Positions 23,748-31,317 of a stretch of 41,174 nt of DNA are shown here, in pieces (the first letter of the stretch is position 1; every line of letters starts with the position of its first letter). Under the pieces are notes generated by a model, which ran no database searches, was not told the origin of the DNA, and was given only the letters and a program-made list of their open reading frames with translations. The DNA is from a virus: positions 1-41,174 of IMG/VR virus record IMGVR_UViG_3300021373_001029; one strand, 5' to 3'. Both the position numbers and the translations under genes were made by a program.

Positions 23748-24386
23748 TTAACTTACGCCGGTAGTTGATGCAATAGCTGCAACACTTCTACCAATTGCTG
23801 TACCTACTCCGCCGCCTGATGCGCCTTGAGTTTGTATAGCATTGTCATATTTAATAGTAAGTGCAACTGTTACTGGTTCGTTAGCACTGTATGCTAATGA
23901 ATTGTAGTTTGCACTTTCTAAATAACAACCGTATAATTCAAAAGTGTCTAGTGTTTCGGGTGCGTAGTTACCGTTACCACCGTCTAGAATTTCAATTCTA
24001 GTTACAAACTTATAGTCAATACCTGATGCTGCACTAGACTGTTCCATAAAGTCGAACTGTCTTTGTAGTTGTTCACCAACTAGTTTTTGTACTGCACCTG
24101 TTGCATCGTCTCTTAAAGTTAATGTAATAGCTTCCCAGGTGTGTTTACCTGCAAGATAAACTCTTGAGTTATACACGTCAACAGTCATTGTCTCGAAGCT
24201 TACGTTAGGTCTAGTAACATCCTGTACCTGTTTAGTTAGTTCAGTAACTTCGCCTGTGCTAACACCAAAGTTCTCCAAACTCACTCTAAAGCGATATTGA
24301 AGTTTTGGCATAAGCAACCCTTGTGTAGAGTTGCTTGCGTCCGAAGCTAATGGAACTGTGATTTTTGATAATGATGAAATAGCCAT
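23748..24386 (-). CDS. 19: gp19 tail tube protein
   Basis: This 212-residue tube subunit (T4: 163) has P-K-L-Q-Y-R-F-R-V-S-L, D-V-T-R-P-N-V-S-F-E and the long strand K-H-T-W-E-A-I-T-L-T-L-R-D-D. All are typical of phage tube/Hcp-like proteins, which stack as hexamers inside the sheath. It follows gp18 by 38 nt. ATG 24386 has AGGAG, and GATAAATA lies 26 nt upstream. A Gly/Ala/Ser-rich tail extends the C-terminus. Confidence 0.93.
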   Translation of the reverse strand: MAISSLSKITVPLASDASNSTQGLLMPKLQYRFRVSLENFGVSTGEVTELTKQVQDVTRPNVSFETMTVDVYNSRVYLAGKHTWEAITLTLRDDATGAVQKLVGEQLQRQFDFMEQSSAASGIDYKFVTRIEILDGGNGNYAPETLDTFELYGCYLESANYNSLAYSANEPVTVALTIKYDNAIQTQGASGGGVGTAIGRSVAAIASTTGVS

Positions 24387-24412
24387 TTACTTTGCTCCTA
24401 ATTTGTTATATA

Positions 24413-24420
24413 TATTTATC
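24413..24420 (-). promoter_or_regulatory. late-promoter motif GATAAATA for gp19
   Basis: GATAAATA lies 26 nt before ATG 24386, leaving room for a leader with AGGAG. Confidence 0.6.
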
Positions 24421-24424
24421 ATTT

Positions 24425-27400
24425 TTACAAGCCTGCTATCTCACCAGTATTTTTAAGTCTGAGTGGAATGTAAACAAACTCAACAGCCTTAACTGGTTCT
24501 ATGGCAATATCTAAGTATAGCTCGTTTCGATCAATACGTGCTGGAGTATTGTTGCTGTTATCACATACAACTAAGAAGTCGTATAATGCTCTAGCACCAA
24601 CTAACTCTAAACACAAGCTCTCTGCAGCCTGTTTGATTTGATCACGTGTGATCTTATCATTAGGTTCAAAGATGTAAGGTTTAGCTAACTTGTTCAATTG
24701 TGAACGTAAGTAGATAACCAAACGTGCTACATTGATTCTATCTAATGAACTTGCTGCTCTTGCACGAGTCTTTTGACCGTAGTTAACAAGACCTGCTCCA
24801 TTGATAAATGTAATTGGGTTAACGTTTACACTGTAAAGTGTGTCACGCTGTCCTTCGTTTAATGCAACTGAAGTAAATTCTCCTTCTGCGTTAACAAAAC
24901 CTGTTGCTGAAGCATTTGTAATGCCGCCTCTTCTTGTGCCTGCTGGTGCAAACCAAGGATAGCTAACCTGGTCACTTAATGCAATAGTACGTAGCATCAT
25001 ATGACTTGGTGGAACAACTACGTTGTTACCAGCATTATCGCTTGTAAAGCCCCAAGGATAAAATACACCTAAGTATTCGTCTCTACTAACAAGTCCGTCG
25101 TCATTGTCTTCAACTGCTAATTTAGTGTTCTGACCCCATTCGTTAAGTGTTGTAGCATCTGACGATAATCTAGCTGGAACATCACCTAATATAAATGCAC
25201 TTAACCCTCTATCAAAGTTTAAGCTAATCATTTCACCAATTAGTTCTGGATAACCTGGAGTAGCCATTACATTAAAGATTCTTGATTCGTCATCTCTAAT
25301 TTCTTGGTTACTGTTCATACCAGCTTGTAATCCTTGTACAACAACTTTACGCTGTGCGTGGCGACCAAATGATCCGCTACCGTCTTCTTGGTTAGCCGAT
25401 TCAGTAACCCAACGATGTGGATGGTAAAGTGCCATACTTTCATCGCTTTGTCTTGGATTATCAGCAGTAATATCAATAGCATTACGTACAAATTTCTTAA
25501 CATTAAATCCGCTTCTACGTAAGTTCCATAACAACATACCTTGTGGATATAGTGATGGATCTGGAGCATCTGGATCTAAGTGATCACTTAGTAGTAGATC
25601 TGCAATAGCACCTTCTGTGCTTAATGACCCTGCTGTTGACCAACGTGCATCTGCAAATAGTACGCCATCTTCAGTAGTTTGATCTGATTTATCAATCAAA
25701 TCCCAAACTGTAGTTGATGCATTATAACGATAAATTGTTGGATAGTTTTCTAAGTCTGCTGTACTAATCCAAAGATCGTTACCAGATGGTGCTGTAGGCT
25801 CTGTAGCCGCAGTAGTAATTTTTGCTCCTGCGTGAACGTTTTGATAACCCTTCCAAGTTGTACCATCGTGTACCATCATATCAACTTCGTCAACTACTGA
25901 ACTGTACCATAATGTACCGTCTGCTGTTGTTGATGTTGGTGCTGTACCCGAAGCAGTAAATGTTGACAATACTGTCCAGTTACTAATTACCGTTGCTGAA
26001 ATACCAATATCTGCAAGTGCGCCATCAGTATCAGTAATTTTAATATCACCACCTTTTGCGTGTGAAATAACAACTCTGTTAGTTGCATCAATCGAAGCAA
26101 CAACATTTGTAAATCCTGCACTGTTAATTGCATCTGCAATTAGTTCTGCATCAGTTGTTGCACCTGTTGCTACAACACTCATTGTTTTTGATGTGTATGT
26201 TGATACGCCTGTTTTTGTTTCTGCAAGTGTAAATCCGTATGTGCCAGCACTAATTGAACTTGCTGTTACTGCACTTGAAGTAACTTTTGAAGCACCTGCT
26301 GCTGATCTACGGAAGATTTTAAATTCTGCTAGTTCGTCTGCTGCTTCAGTCCAATTTGACTGTACATATAGACTGCCTACTGCAAGATTGGAACCGCCGC
26401 CTGCTTTGTCAAGTGCTAGTAATGCTTTTGCATTATCATCATATATTGGAGCAGGAGTTAAATCCCATAATGCTGTGTCTGCATTCCAAACTTTAACTCT
26501 CCAACGTGCTCCGCTGTTTGGTTCGGTTGTTTTAATCCAAACACTGCCTGTTGGACGTGGTTTAGCTGATGCTGTTTTCCACTGTGGAACTGATGTATGC
26601 GGATCAATTACTAGTTCTGGAATATAGTATGTACCTGCGGTAATACCAACTTCAGCTAGTAGACCTGTTCCTTCTGCAATTACAATATTATCTGCGTTAC
26701 TGCCATCGTTAAATATAGCAAGTTGTCCGTCAATATTTGCTGCTGAAACACCTGCGTTTGACAAGTTTGAAACAGCATTAAATGCTGTAACAACTGCATC
26801 TACGTCTGTGCCACTTACTGCAACAGTTTCGCCATCAACAGTAAATGTGTTTGCATTAGTAATTGTTGTTATTGCTCCACCTGTTACACTAGGTACTGTT
26901 CCTGTCCAAGTAGTTGTACCTACTTTAACCCAGTTACCTAAATAGTTTTTGTAGTATACAGTGTATGCTGTAGTTTGTCCTGCAACAATAGCATAGTCGC
27001 CAATAGCGCCAACTGAACCTTTTGGTACGCCGCCTGTTATTTGAGTTGCATCAGTAATTACAGTTGGTGCTTTAACTCCGAATGCTTGTCCGCCAGTTGA
27101 TGTTACGGCTGCGCCGTTCCATTCAAAAATACCAAATGCAGTTGATGCAGTATCTACCCAATATGCGCCATCTGTAGGTGCGCCTGCTGGTGCGTCTGCT
27201 GTTGCTTGTAATTGTCCTAGGTCTACGTCTGCACGTACAACCCAAGCTCTGTTTGAAACGCCAAGTAATGAGTAAGCTGCTTGCAATCCGTATTCATTTA
27301 GCTCTCCTGCGTGAATAGCATTGTTACTTGCGTCAGTATAAAAAATTGGATCTCCAAAAGTTTCTGTAAGGTCGCGCTGCGAAGTAAGCAAATAAGGAAT

Positions 27401-27565
27401 ACCTGCTTTAGCCTTTGTAGTACCTGGAGCAATACCTGTGCCAGCGCCATTCGTTTTGTTTTCGGCGGAAGCAACAAATATCAGTGGAACCGTACCCGGT
27501 TCAGCTGGTGTGTAAAAACTTTCGTCTACTACGCTAACCTGTACGCCTGGTGATGTTAGTGCCAT
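24425..27565 (-). CDS. 18: gp18 tail sheath protein with a large insertion (1046 aa)
   Basis: This is the contractile tail sheath subunit. Residues 1-120 (S-P-G-V-Q-V-S-V-V-D start) and about 640-1046 (G-M-L-L-W-N-L-R-R-S-G, P-W-F-A-P-A-G-T-R-R-G, final A-V-E-F-V-Y-I-P-L) are canonical. Between them lies an insert of about 500 residues, against 659 residues in total for T4. The insert holds two modules like the flagellar hook IN motif (about 235-315 and 435-530) and several short W-x-(D/N)-G-type strands. They would project from the sheath surface. ATG 27565 has AGGAG, with GCTAAATA about 40 nt upstream. Confidence 0.95.
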   Translation of the reverse strand: MALTSPGVQVSVVDESFYTPAEPGTVPLIFVASAENKTNGAGTGIAPGTTKAKAGIPYLLTSQRDLTETFGDPIFYTDASNNAIHAGELNEYGLQAAYSLLGVSNRAWVVRADVDLGQLQATADAPAGAPTDGAYWVDTASTAFGIFEWNGAAVTSTGGQAFGVKAPTVITDATQITGGVPKGSVGAIGDYAIVAGQTTAYTVYYKNYLGNWVKVGTTTWTGTVPSVTGGAITTITNANTFTVDGETVAVSGTDVDAVVTAFNAVSNLSNAGVSAANIDGQLAIFNDGSNADNIVIAEGTGLLAEVGITAGTYYIPELVIDPHTSVPQWKTASAKPRPTGSVWIKTTEPNSGARWRVKVWNADTALWDLTPAPIYDDNAKALLALDKAGGGSNLAVGSLYVQSNWTEAADELAEFKIFRRSAAGASKVTSSAVTASSISAGTYGFTLAETKTGVSTYTSKTMSVVATGATTDAELIADAINSAGFTNVVASIDATNRVVISHAKGGDIKITDTDGALADIGISATVISNWTVLSTFTASGTAPTSTTADGTLWYSSVVDEVDMMVHDGTTWKGYQNVHAGAKITTAATEPTAPSGNDLWISTADLENYPTIYRYNASTTVWDLIDKSDQTTEDGVLFADARWSTAGSLSTEGAIADLLLSDHLDPDAPDPSLYPQGMLLWNLRRSGFNVKKFVRNAIDITADNPRQSDESMALYHPHRWVTESANQEDGSGSFGRHAQRKVVVQGLQAGMNSNQEIRDDESRIFNVMATPGYPELIGEMISLNFDRGLSAFILGDVPARLSSDATTLNEWGQNTKLAVEDNDDGLVSRDEYLGVFYPWGFTSDNAGNNVVVPPSHMMLRTIALSDQVSYPWFAPAGTRRGGITNASATGFVNAEGEFTSVALNEGQRDTLYSVNVNPITFINGAGLVNYGQKTRARAASSLDRINVARLVIYLRSQLNKLAKPYIFEPNDKITRDQIKQAAESLCLELVGARALYDFLVVCDNSNNTPARIDRNELYLDIAIEPVKAVEFVYIPLRLKNTGEIAGL

Positions 27566-27604
27566 ATTATTTCTCCTATTAATAGTGTGAGCATTCGTTA
27601 CTAT

Positions 27605-27612
27605 TATTTAGC
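27605..27612 (-). promoter_or_regulatory. late-promoter-like motif GCTAAATA for gp18
   Basis: GCTAAATA lies 39 nt before the gp18 ATG; the leader contains AGGAG. Confidence 0.45.
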
Positions 27613-27667
27613 CTATATAAAATAAAACACCGCAATAAACACCTATAAAAAGGGACCAAAAAGGTGA

Positions 27668-27675
27668 GGTAAATA
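27668..27675 (+). promoter_or_regulatory. late-promoter-like motif GGTAAATA, 4 nt before ATG
   Basis: GGTAAATA-CAAT-ATG on the plus strand. It overlaps a possible GAGGT ribosome binding site, so promoter and site compete for the same bases. Confidence 0.35.
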
Positions 27676-27679
27676 CAAT

Positions 27680-28015
27680 ATGCGACCATTATGTAAATGC
27701 GGGCTACGTCCTGCGGCTATAAACTATAAAAAAGGTAAGAAAACTTACTATCGTAGCCTGTGCGAAAGATGTCTACGTAGTGGACTAGGTCACGGTATTC
27801 CTAAATGGAAACGGGCCGGATATCAAAAAAAGAATACTTGTGAAAAATGCGGATTTACTTCCAAACATCCAGAACAGTTTAACGTATTTCATATAGATGG
27901 AAATTTAGAAAATTGTCGTCCTACTAACTTAAAAACTATATGTGCTAACTGTCAGAGAACTCTTCAAAAAGCGGGAGTTGCGTGGAAACAGGGAGATCTT
28001 GTTCCTGATTTTTAA
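27680..28015 (+). CDS. HNH-like zinc-binding protein
   Basis: This is a 111-residue basic protein with two Cys pairs at each end: C5/C7 and C28/C31, then C54/C57 and C88/C91. Between the last pairs is F-H-I-D-G-N-L-E-N-C-R-P-T-N-L, the HNH nuclease core. The first His (H71) and the Asn residues are present. The last His of HNH, normally next to the final Cys, is Gln (Q92), so catalysis may be altered or lost. T4-like phages use such proteins as free-standing homing nucleases or packaging nucleases. It is convergent with, and overlaps by 71 nt, the kinase gene. Confidence 0.8.
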   Translation: MRPLCKCGLRPAAINYKKGKKTYYRSLCERCLRSGLGHGIPKWKRAGYQKKNTCEKCGFTSKHPEQFNVFHIDGNLENCRPTNLKTICANCQRTLQKAGVAWKQGDLVPDF

Positions 28016-28505
28016 ATAGCCGTTTAATAAGGACATCTACATTTTTTTCTAAACGCTCAAGTGTGCCATTATTATCAATTGTAAAATCACACATCCATTG
28101 CTCAATGCTCATCGAACTAGGATTCTCTGTAGGTAAATGATCTGTTCTATCTACCCAAAGAGCATAATCAAAAATACCTTCATTTTGCATTGCAAAAAAT
28201 TCACGTTTATTGCGTAATCCACAATATATATTATTTTGTGAAAATAAATTTCGCCCTAAACGTGCTAAGTCTTCACTACAATAATTATGAATCATATTGT
28301 ACCATTCAGTACGATGATTATGTCGGTCAGCATAGCATTCCTCTTCGTTAGTATATCCATACTTGTCTTTTAGATCATTAAAAATAAAAAGCTCAGAACA
28401 AAATTTACTTGATGATTGGAATGTATAACCGTATTTTTCTAACAGTTCGCATACAGTATCTTTGCCGTGTCGACCGTGACCTACAATTAATAACTTAGGT
28501 AGCAA
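27945..28505 (-). CDS. P-loop kinase, probable deoxynucleoside monophosphate kinase
   Basis: This 186-residue protein has an N-terminal P-loop, G-H-G-R-H-G-K-D-T (9-17), like T4 gp1-type dNMP kinases and phage adenylate-kinase relatives. A possible lid and base-binding region holds L-A-R-L-G-R-N and D-R-T-D-H-L-P. It would supply dNTPs for phage DNA synthesis. The start must be TTG 28505: the P-loop leaves no room for a later start, and GGAG lies 8 nt upstream. It has its own sigma-70 promoter at 28535-28563. Substrate (dCMP, dGMP or another) is not readable. Confidence 0.75.
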   Translation of the reverse strand: MLPKLLIVGHGRHGKDTVCELLEKYGYTFQSSSKFCSELFIFNDLKDKYGYTNEEECYADRHNHRTEWYNMIHNYCSEDLARLGRNLFSQNNIYCGLRNKREFFAMQNEGIFDYALWVDRTDHLPTENPSSMSIEQWMCDFTIDNNGTLERLEKNVDVLIKRLFKNQEQDLPVSTQLPLFEEFSDS

Positions 28506-28534
28506 AAGGTAATCTCCTATATAATATACTTTAC

Positions 28535-28563
28535 AGTATATACAATATCTATCCTTTTGTCAA
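28535..28563 (-). promoter_or_regulatory. sigma-70 promoter for the kinase gene
   Basis: TTGACA (28563-28558), 17-nt spacer and TATACT (28540-28535) on the minus strand, about 30 nt before the TTG start. Confidence 0.85.
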
Positions 28564-28577
28564 GTATAATTTACAAA

Positions 28578-28829
28578 TTAATCGTAGTGTCCACCCAAAA
28601 CAGCAACTTTTTTGATATCTTCGTTAAAAATTTCTGCTTCGCGTTCTTTCCAAGCCTGTTCAAACCCACGTTCACCATACTCGGCTCTTTCACAGTTTCC
28701 CCAAAGTCTTTTCATATATGAGTTATAAGTTGCTTCGGTATCTTTATCTGAAGTGTTTGGATGTAGTAAATGACCTTTTACTAACCAGTTTAATCGGTTG
28801 GCTTCTTTACGTACAAATGGACTGCACAT
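28578..28829 (-). CDS. small hypothetical protein (83 aa)
   Basis: This is an unrecognised helical, charged protein of 83 residues with an aromatic-rich middle (Y-N-S-Y-M-K-R-L-W-G-N). ATG 28829 has a very good AGGAGGT site, and TGTAAATA lies 26 nt upstream. It lies between the gp13 gene and the promoter of the kinase gene. Confidence 0.7.
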   Translation of the reverse strand: MCSPFVRKEANRLNWLVKGHLLHPNTSDKDTEATYNSYMKRLWGNCERAEYGERGFEQAWKEREAEIFNEDIKKVAVLGGHYD

Positions 28830-28855
28830 TGTGGGACCTCCTATTGCTGTATATG

Positions 28856-28863
28856 TATTTACA
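28856..28863 (-). promoter_or_regulatory. late-promoter-like motif TGTAAATA
   Basis: TGTAAATA lies 26 nt before ATG 28829 of the 83-residue gene, whose leader carries AGGAGGT. Confidence 0.35.
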
Positions 28864-28898
28864 GTATAATAAGAAGTTAGCGTTAACGTGTGGGGTTT

Positions 28899-29882
28899 TT
28901 AGCCTATTGTGAATCCGTAGCCGACGCCACCAGCAACTTGCATTGTAAGTTCTAATTCAAGTTTTTCCATTTCAGCGGCTGCTTCTGCTTTCAATGCATC
29001 ACCATTAAGTGCTGATCCACCTTGTGGTCCTGCAATTGTAGCAAATTTACTACGTGCTTCACCTAGCATATATTTACAACTAGCAAGTGTATAGTCTTTA
29101 ATCCATTGACTTGCTAGGTAGTCTTTAAGTAATTCACTATCAGGGCGATAGTTGTACACATATAATAAAATAGTTTCGTTTGCTCTAGGACGCTGTAGTA
29201 GTGTTAATTTTTTAGTTGTAGTGTTCCATTTGAATTCAATAAATGATCCAAACATTCTACCTACTAGTTCTTGATACTGACTAAACATATCATATGTTGC
29301 TAGTCCGCCTAAGTTAGAACTTGATAATAAATATGCGTTTGTGTATGCTAGACTAAAAGGATCAAATAAACTTCCGCCACCGTTTTCTCCACTGTCATAA
29401 AGTTTTATATTTACAACATCTCCAGTAGTTAATCCTGTGTTAAATGTAATAGTCCTTGCATCATTGTCAGTAGAATAATTTGTAGTAACTGTACCATTAA
29501 CTGTTACAACAATAGATTGTACTATTGCTAAATTATAATTTACATTAAATACTTGCTGAGAGTTTGTTGAAATTAAAGTAGTTGAATAAATTGGACCTCC
29601 TGATGCTGAGGTACTTGGACGTGATCCTATACTTCTACGAAATGACTTACGAACTTCTACCACTTCATTTGGTAATGTATACTCATTTTGATCAACTACA
29701 GTATCCATAAACAAATAGCTTTCTTCTACTGAGTTATCACTACGTTGTCTAAATTTACTAAGCGATTTAGTTAAAGCAGTTTCGTAATGGATAGGGTCTA
29801 GTTCAACATCAACCATACCTCCGCCTAAGAAAGCATTTACATAGTCAAATATTGCTTGTTTTTGTGTTTGTTCAACTGCCAT
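28899..29882 (-). CDS. 13: gp13 neck protein
   Basis: This 327-residue protein (T4 gp13: 309) belongs to the neck, which seals the filled head and joins the tail. The N-terminal helix (F-D-Y-V-N-A-F-L-G-G-G-M), D-V-E-L-D-P-I-H-Y-E-T-A-L and D-Q-N-E-Y-T-L-P-N-E-V-V-E-V resemble marine T4-like gp13. A beta-rich middle is followed by a C-terminal helical part with W-I-K-D-Y-T-L-A-S-C-K. ATG 29882 has GGAG; GATAAATA lies 20 nt upstream. It is divergent from gp14. Confidence 0.85.
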   Translation of the reverse strand: MAVEQTQKQAIFDYVNAFLGGGMVDVELDPIHYETALTKSLSKFRQRSDNSVEESYLFMDTVVDQNEYTLPNEVVEVRKSFRRSIGSRPSTSASGGPIYSTTLISTNSQQVFNVNYNLAIVQSIVVTVNGTVTTNYSTDNDARTITFNTGLTTGDVVNIKLYDSGENGGGSLFDPFSLAYTNAYLLSSSNLGGLATYDMFSQYQELVGRMFGSFIEFKWNTTTKKLTLLQRPRANETILLYVYNYRPDSELLKDYLASQWIKDYTLASCKYMLGEARSKFATIAGPQGGSALNGDALKAEAAAEMEKLELELTMQVAGGVGYGFTIG

Positions 29883-29902
29883 TTAAGTTTTCTCCGTCAT
29901 AG

Positions 29903-29910
29903 TATTTATC
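29903..29910 (-). promoter_or_regulatory. late-promoter motif GATAAATA for gp13
   Basis: GATAAATA 20 nt before ATG 29882. It forms the left arm of an 11-bp perfect palindrome (29903-29913 with 29925-29935). Confidence 0.6.
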
Positions 29911-29927
29911 GTAGTTGTTATCGTTAC

Positions 29928-29935
29928 GATAAATA
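29928..29935 (+). promoter_or_regulatory. late-promoter motif GATAAATA for gp14, 5 nt before ATG
   Basis: GATAAATA-TGTAT-ATG on the plus strand; it is the mirror copy of the gp13 promoter. Confidence 0.6.
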
Positions 29936-29940
29936 TGTAT

Positions 29941-31317
29941 ATGCCAAGATTAAGTTTATACAAACCAGAACGCGGAGCAGACTTTAAATTCTTAGACCGC
30001 CAAATTAACGAAATGTTCACTATAGGTGGAACAGATCTGTTTGTTCACAAATATATTGGAACAAATGACGGAACAACAGAAAAGGATCATACACAGATAC
30101 AAGATATGGTCTTTATGGAAAATCGTGATCGAAAATACGATAAAGACATTTACACTATTCGCGGAATATACAATGTACAAGACATTGATTTTGATCTAAG
30201 CCAATTTGGATTATTCTTAACTAATGATACGTTGTTTATGACTGTGCATATTCAAAGCAGTGTAGAGGCAATTGGTCGAAAACTTATGCCTGGAGATGTT
30301 ATAGAACTTCCTCACTTAAAAGACGAGTATGCGTTAAATGATTTTAGTGTTGCACTAAAACGTTTTTATGTAATTGAAGATATTAATAGAGCAGCAGAAG
30401 GGTTTAGTCCTACTTGGTATCCACATTTATATAGACTTAAATTAAAACAAATAATAGATAGTCAAGAATACAAAGACATACTTGATTTACCAGCAAGTGA
30501 AGACTACCCAGAAGATGGAACACTGCGTGATGTACTAAGTACATTTGAAGCAGAAATGCAGGTTAATAATGCAGTAGTGTCTGAAGCAGAAGCAAATACT
30601 CCTAAAAGTGGTTATGATGTTGACAGTAATTTTTATACATTAGCAGCAGACGAAACTACTGGTAGAGCAAAACTACAACAGGTTGATGCTGACGGTAGTA
30701 CTATCACAGACAAAGCAACTCCTACATCACACGGCTACAACGGTTTATTAATTGGCGATGAATTTGCTCCTAATGGTAGCAACTTCTCAAGCGGTATTAG
30801 TTTTCCTTTAAACAGTACAGAAGGTGACTACTTTTTACGTACAGACTTTTTGCCGCAGCGTATGTTTCGATGGGATGGCAAACGTTGGCTTAAAGTACAC
30901 GATGTTAAGAGAGCTGCAATGAATAATGATACTCCAAATACATTACGCGGATCGTTTGTTAATGACGTAAACACTTATTTGTATAATACTCCAATAGCAA
31001 CAGACTTTATAAGATTGAGTGTTGGTGCAACAGAACTTGAAACTGAAATTGCATATATGACTGCAAAATATATTCAATTAGAATTTACTGACGACCTTGC
31101 TCAAGACGGAAAATTTGTATTAACTTATGATACTGCATCAAATGCTGGTATGCTATCGTCTTACACAGGATCAGACGGCAGTACACAATTTGTAAAAATT
31201 ACGTTACCTGCCAATGCTGTTAAATACGAAGGACTATATACATTAACATTATATAATACACGAACACAACAGCGACAATCCATATCACAGGCGCTGCGAC
31301 CACAGGCGGATAATTAA
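29941..31317 (+). CDS. 14: gp14-like neck protein with C-terminal extension
   Basis: This 458-residue neck protein is longer than T4 gp14 (256). The N-terminal half (P-R-L-S-L-Y-K-P, I-N-E-M-F-T-I-G-G-T-D-L, L-S-Q-F-G-L-F-L-T-N-D) follows the gp14 layout. The rest contains a beta module with F-R-W-D-G-K-R-W-L (about 295-305) that looks added. Start choice: the ATG at 29935 overlaps the promoter itself, so ATG 29941 is more likely, 5 nt after GATAAATA. The stop overlaps gp15 (TAATG). Confidence 0.8.
   Translation: MPRLSLYKPERGADFKFLDRQINEMFTIGGTDLFVHKYIGTNDGTTEKDHTQIQDMVFMENRDRKYDKDIYTIRGIYNVQDIDFDLSQFGLFLTNDTLFMTVHIQSSVEAIGRKLMPGDVIELPHLKDEYALNDFSVALKRFYVIEDINRAAEGFSPTWYPHLYRLKLKQIIDSQEYKDILDLPASEDYPEDGTLRDVLSTFEAEMQVNNAVVSEAEANTPKSGYDVDSNFYTLAADETTGRAKLQQVDADGSTITDKATPTSHGYNGLLIGDEFAPNGSNFSSGISFPLNSTEGDYFLRTDFLPQRMFRWDGKRWLKVHDVKRAAMNNDTPNTLRGSFVNDVNTYLYNTPIATDFIRLSVGATELETEIAYMTAKYIQLEFTDDLAQDGKFVLTYDTASNAGMLSSYTGSDGSTQFVKITLPANAVKYEGLYTLTLYNTRTQQRQSISQALRPQADN

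Noticed and set aside
27620-27665. Possible terminator hairpin between gp18 and the HNH gene
   Set aside because: The CACCT/AGGTG arms are only 5 bp with a long loop and no proper T-tract on either strand.
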